Below, in pieces: positions 62,176 through 64,000 of a stretch of 64,000 nt of DNA (the stretch's first letter is position 1; each line of letters starts with the position of its first letter). A program made the position numbers and the translations under genes. Under the pieces are notes generated by a model. The model was not told the DNA's origin. It searched no databases and was given only the letters and a program-made list of their open reading frames with translations. This DNA is from Megamerina dolium (lineage: Eukaryota; Arthropoda; Insecta; Diptera; Megamerinidae), in assembly GCA_963854835.1 (NCBI GenBank), contig OY978526.1:16904368-16968367 (forward strand), written 5' to 3'.

Positions 62176-62945
62176 AATATGAAACTTTATTTGATTTTGT
62201 GAAGTTCGAACTCTGGTTCGATCAACTTAATAATATTTTTACAGTAACACAAATATTTATTCTGCCTTTGCCCACTTGGAAGCAAACTTTAACAGATGAA
62301 GAGAAGTCTTAAGGATTTTATTCCACTGAAGAGGTAGTACTTTAGCATCTACTCTTAAGAACAACTCCTTTTTTAATCTTTATATTATCTTGAAATATTT
62401 AAGCGAATATTTGGATACGGTGGAAAGCGATAAGAATGTCACAAATTTCTTTTCCATGTTTTGTCAAATCCTTTTCGTTTTATATAGCCTATATCTTGAA
62501 GTCCAAACCAAATTTTTCCTACCAAAATGTGTATTGTATCCTTTGATTTGGCTTTGTTTTAATCCCCTATTTTATGCCCACGAATGTCACGTGCGTAACC
62601 TAGGAAATCACCATAGAACATTTATTGCAGAATATTAAAATTAAACCTGTTCCTACTTAAACATTCTTCATGCTTTGGAATTTAAAAACTTTAGAGTCGT
62701 AGCGATTGCGTAAAATCAATTTTTTCAAAAAACTACTTCACTCTCAAGACAATATATACGTTACTAGCCCTTACCTAGTATTGTACAATATAATAAAATT
62801 TTGAAATACCCACAAGGTGATCGGGATCGAAATATATATGTTGGGTACTGAAGTGCTCCAGAGGCCAATGGTTTATCCAATCTCAGAGTTTTTTCAAACT
62901 TACCCTTAAATTTCGAATTTTCCTGAACCAGTTTTGCATCTGAGA
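62176..62945. other. Non-coding intronic stretch, nothing recognised
   Basis: Two + strand frames (61977-62312 and 62390-62638) cross this stretch but resemble no known protein. The first overlaps the - strand retroelement relic. The sequence is probably intron plus eroded transposon DNA. Confidence 0.45.
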
Positions 62946-62947
62946 AT

Positions 62948-63012
62948 TTAACCGTAGAGCGACCCTAAAAATAATCTTCGTTAATGACCCTATGGGTAAA
63001 ATTCTACCCATA
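62948..63012. other. Candidate 3' end of the piggyBac element, with a hairpin
   Basis: Two TTAA tetranucleotides, the piggyBac target, lie here at 62948 and 62981. The second is followed by TGACCC and by an 8-bp perfect inverted repeat, TATGGGTA/TACCCATA, at 62991-63012. Which TTAA, if either, is the true boundary cannot be decided because the other end of the element is outside the window. Confidence 0.4.
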
Positions 63013-63053
63013 AGAAAAATTTAAAAACTTTATATAAATCAATCTTTTTTATT

Positions 63054-64000
63054 TCACTTATTTATTATTTTGGAACAGCATTTCACACAAATATTTCTGT
63101 TATGCAAATCTTTGCAGGCTGGTTTTTTACAAAAAACACAGATAAGCTCGCTTTTTTTGTCCTTATTTACACCTTCCTCATAGCAAGAAATATATCTGCC
63201 TCGACCTTTCTGCTGCTGCGGTACTTGATTCACAGTGTTTGCCGTTGAGCCGCCTGGACTTTCTTTTGAACACATTAGTATTTCTTCCTCATCACGGATT
63301 GTTGACAAAAGAGCCTGTGATGCGGTAGTGGTAGGTTTTCTGGATCGACTTCTCATAAAAGGTTCTGCTAACAACATTCCAAGTTCACGAAGAAATACTT
63401 TTCGCTTTGATCGACTTTTACTTTGGTGCCAGTTTTGATCAATTTCGTTAAAAATACTGTAGGCATTGAGAGCAGAAATATCAACCATATTCGCGAAAAC
63501 TGCTATTGGCCAACGACAAGTTTTGCGCTTACAGCTGTAACCTGATAGCAACGGTATCAACTCCTCCCTTTGTTGAAATATAATACGCAATTATATTGGG
63601 TAATTTCTTTGGATCGGGACCTATTCCCTCACATGTATGCAATGTACAACTGTACATTTGTTTTTTCTTCCAACATAAGAAACCAATTAAGTGTCTTTTG
63701 TAAAAGCAAACGTGGAATAATAAAGAGGTAATCCTTTGCACTCTAATAGCTTTGGTGGAATGCTTCTTGTGTTCTTGCGCAATGTTCCTACCATTGTCAA
63801 GCCTTTACTCAATAATGCCTGACCAAGTTCGTATGACGATAAAAAATTATCCATGGTAATATTGTGCCCTTTCAGTCCTTCAATGAGATCCAGCACTACC
63901 CTTTTGCCTTGATTTTGTTCGGGTTTCACAGCTCCCGGCTTTTTTCCAAGGTAAGGCTGAATTTTCCAAACATAGGAACTTTTTGAACAGACTAACAACC
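63054..64000 (-). pseudogene. piggyBac-family transposase, C-terminal half, two frame changes, continues past the window edge
   Basis: The - strand encodes the C-terminal half of a piggyBac (DDE_Tnp_1_7) transposase. YVWKIQPYLGKKPG and LIEGLKGHNITMDNFLSSYE carry the second catalytic Asp (TMDN), followed by GLTMVGTLRKNTRSIPPKLL. After a frame change near 63690-63740, SCTLHTCEG and ISTKGGVDTV hold the third Asp (KGGVD). After another near 63540-63590, GYSCKRKTCRWPIAVFANMV and DISALNAYSIFNEI follow. The open frame ends with the cysteine-rich domain CVFCKKPACKDLHNRNICVKCC. This targets or binds DNA ends in the family. The first catalytic Asp lies outside the window. Two frame changes suggest a pseudogene, though base-calling errors are possible. 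It lies antisense inside the pb intron. Confidence 0.92.

Noticed and set aside
61977..62312. 111-codon + strand frame as a pb exon
   Set aside because: It does not resemble pb sequence after the homeodomain, and it lies over a - strand RNase H-like relic.
1..64000. mir-10/mir-993 type Hox microRNA
   Set aside because: I looked for CTACCCTGTAG-like and GAAGCTCGTCTC-like words on both strands and found only SINE-derived GAAGCTCGG.
1..64000. CRISPR arrays, riboswitches, operons, attachment sites
   Set aside because: The window is from an animal nuclear genome. The direct repeats found are satellites, microsatellites or transposons without regular repeat-spacer structure.

Overview
The window looks like a stretch of a Hox cluster from a higher (brachyceran) fly with a larger, more repeat-rich genome than Drosophila; a tephritid fruit fly is my best guess, but no species can be fixed from the sequence alone. 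The base composition is strongly AT-rich, with many short (TA)n, (CA)n, (GTT)n and TATGTA-type tracts. The only host gene I can identify with certainty is proboscipedia (pb), on the + strand. Two coding exons are present (61011-61168 and 61585-61699). Together they encode a complete split homeodomain interrupted after residue 44, plus the acidic segment just after it. Upstream pb exons with the N terminus and the YPWM hexapeptide, and the large 3' coding exons, are not visible here.

The first 61 kb holds no host exon I can support. It is either a very long pb intron or pb intron plus intergenic DNA. It contains AT-rich low-complexity sequence, microsatellites and old transposable-element debris. 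The debris includes: (i) a tRNA-derived SINE of about 335 bp, present in at least seven places on both strands, one copy (86-420) still flanked by a perfect 15-bp target-site duplication; (ii) RTE-like non-LTR retrotransposon fragments (25.2-25.9 kb +, 48.4-48.9 kb -, a scrap near 15.4 kb); (iii) jockey-type non-LTR fragments carrying RNase H or zinc-knuckle signatures (9.9-10.5, 34.5, 40.5-40.9, 58.6, 58.9-59.4 and 61.8-62.2 kb); (iv) a mariner relic with an internal deletion (51.7-52.7 kb, -); (v) two satellite-like families, one at 3.3-3.8 kb with a period of about 180-190 bp, and one of about 160-170 bp in blocks at 6.4-7.6, 12.1-12.7, 38.0-38.6, 42.8-43.5, 46.0-46.3 and 59.6-59.8 kb; (vi) imperfect palindromes at 20.1 and 24.4 kb; and (vii) a GC-richer unidentified insertion at 55.5-56.1 kb.

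The last 3 kb is pb-centred. A diverged tandem duplication at 60.05-60.45 kb, sharing a TACGTCATCA-containing block, lies about 0.6-1 kb upstream of the first homeobox exon and is a candidate intronic regulatory element. The two homeobox exons are separated by a 416-bp intron. The next intron holds a non-LTR relic and then a piggyBac-family transposase on the - strand. That transposase runs off the window end, has two apparent frame changes, and keeps an open C-terminal cysteine-rich domain.

I found no convincing tRNA gene, rRNA, CRISPR array or bacterial-type feature, and no clearly new biological system. The items most worth checking are the duplicated block upstream of the pb homeobox, the SINE family and its possible RTE partner, the interspersed satellite family, the palindromic elements and the unidentified GC-rich insertion.
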